A DNA stretch of 32,806 bases from Candidatus Bathyarchaeota archaeon A05DMB-2. Its GTDB lineage: Archaea > Thermoproteota > Bathyarchaeia > Bathyarchaeales > Bathycorpusculaceae. The stretch covers positions 1-32,806 of the forward strand of contig JAAKEZ010000017.1 in assembly GCA_018475625.1 (NCBI GenBank), given 5' to 3'. A program made the position numbers and the translations under genes. The notes beneath the pieces are model-generated. The model did no database searches, was not told the origin of the DNA, and saw nothing but the letters and a program-made list of their open reading frames with translations. Positions 32,448-32,806 of the stretch are shown one piece after another. Position 1 is the first letter of the stretch. The number at the start of each line of letters is the position of its first letter.

Positions 32448-32806
<359 letters not shown>

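Overview
The window looks like a chromosomal piece of an uncultured archaeon, most probably of the Bathyarchaeia (old Miscellaneous Crenarchaeotic Group). The basis is the 5' end of an archaeal 16S rRNA gene at 32448-32806, archaeal purine enzymes (PurP), an archaeal EF-2, a COG2112-type kinase, TATA-box promoters, frequent GTG/TTG starts, and a type I-A CRISPR-Cas locus. The lineage is inferred from memory of 16S signatures, not from a search.

Region 1 (1-8733) is a type I-A CRISPR-Cas locus without a visible array. A plus-strand adaptation block holds the end of cas1, then cas2 and cas4. A ribbon-helix-helix/UPF0175 antitoxin and a DUF3368 PIN toxin sit between cas2 and cas4. It converges on a minus-strand interference operon that reads, in transcription order, csa5 (cas11), cas7 (csa2), cas5, cas3' helicase, cas3'' HD nuclease and a probable cas8a2 (csa4). 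cas6 lies just upstream on the same strand. The interference operon looks more AT-rich than the genes downstream of it.

Region 2 (8919-16481) is housekeeping: purC with two tandem purP genes, overlapping by ATGA; a small unknown gene; a COG2112-type kinase; an EF-2 with Gln instead of His at the diphthamide position; an OGG1-type 8-oxoguanine glycosylase; and a CAU-anticodon tRNA.

Region 3 (16595-24207) mixes surface and metabolic genes: a membrane-anchored protein of unknown function, a probable nicotinamidase, a surface protein with about 20 Tyr/Leu heptads, an M24 peptidase, a MoaD-like protein divergent from a tungsten/molybdenum aldehyde ferredoxin oxidoreductase with its Fe-S partner, and an EF-Tu-domain-II-like small protein.

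Region 4 (24409-31981) starts with a six-PAS histidine kinase and becomes accessory. It holds a decayed GH5-like gene, a two-gene operon for membrane-anchored surface proteins (one a beta-propeller with calcium-binding repeats), and at least three relics of tyrosine recombinase genes, two of them followed by similar 3' flanks. A 65-bp palindromic repeat occurs twice, 8.1 kb apart, with one mismatch. The window ends with the promoter, leader and first 359 bases of a 16S rRNA gene.
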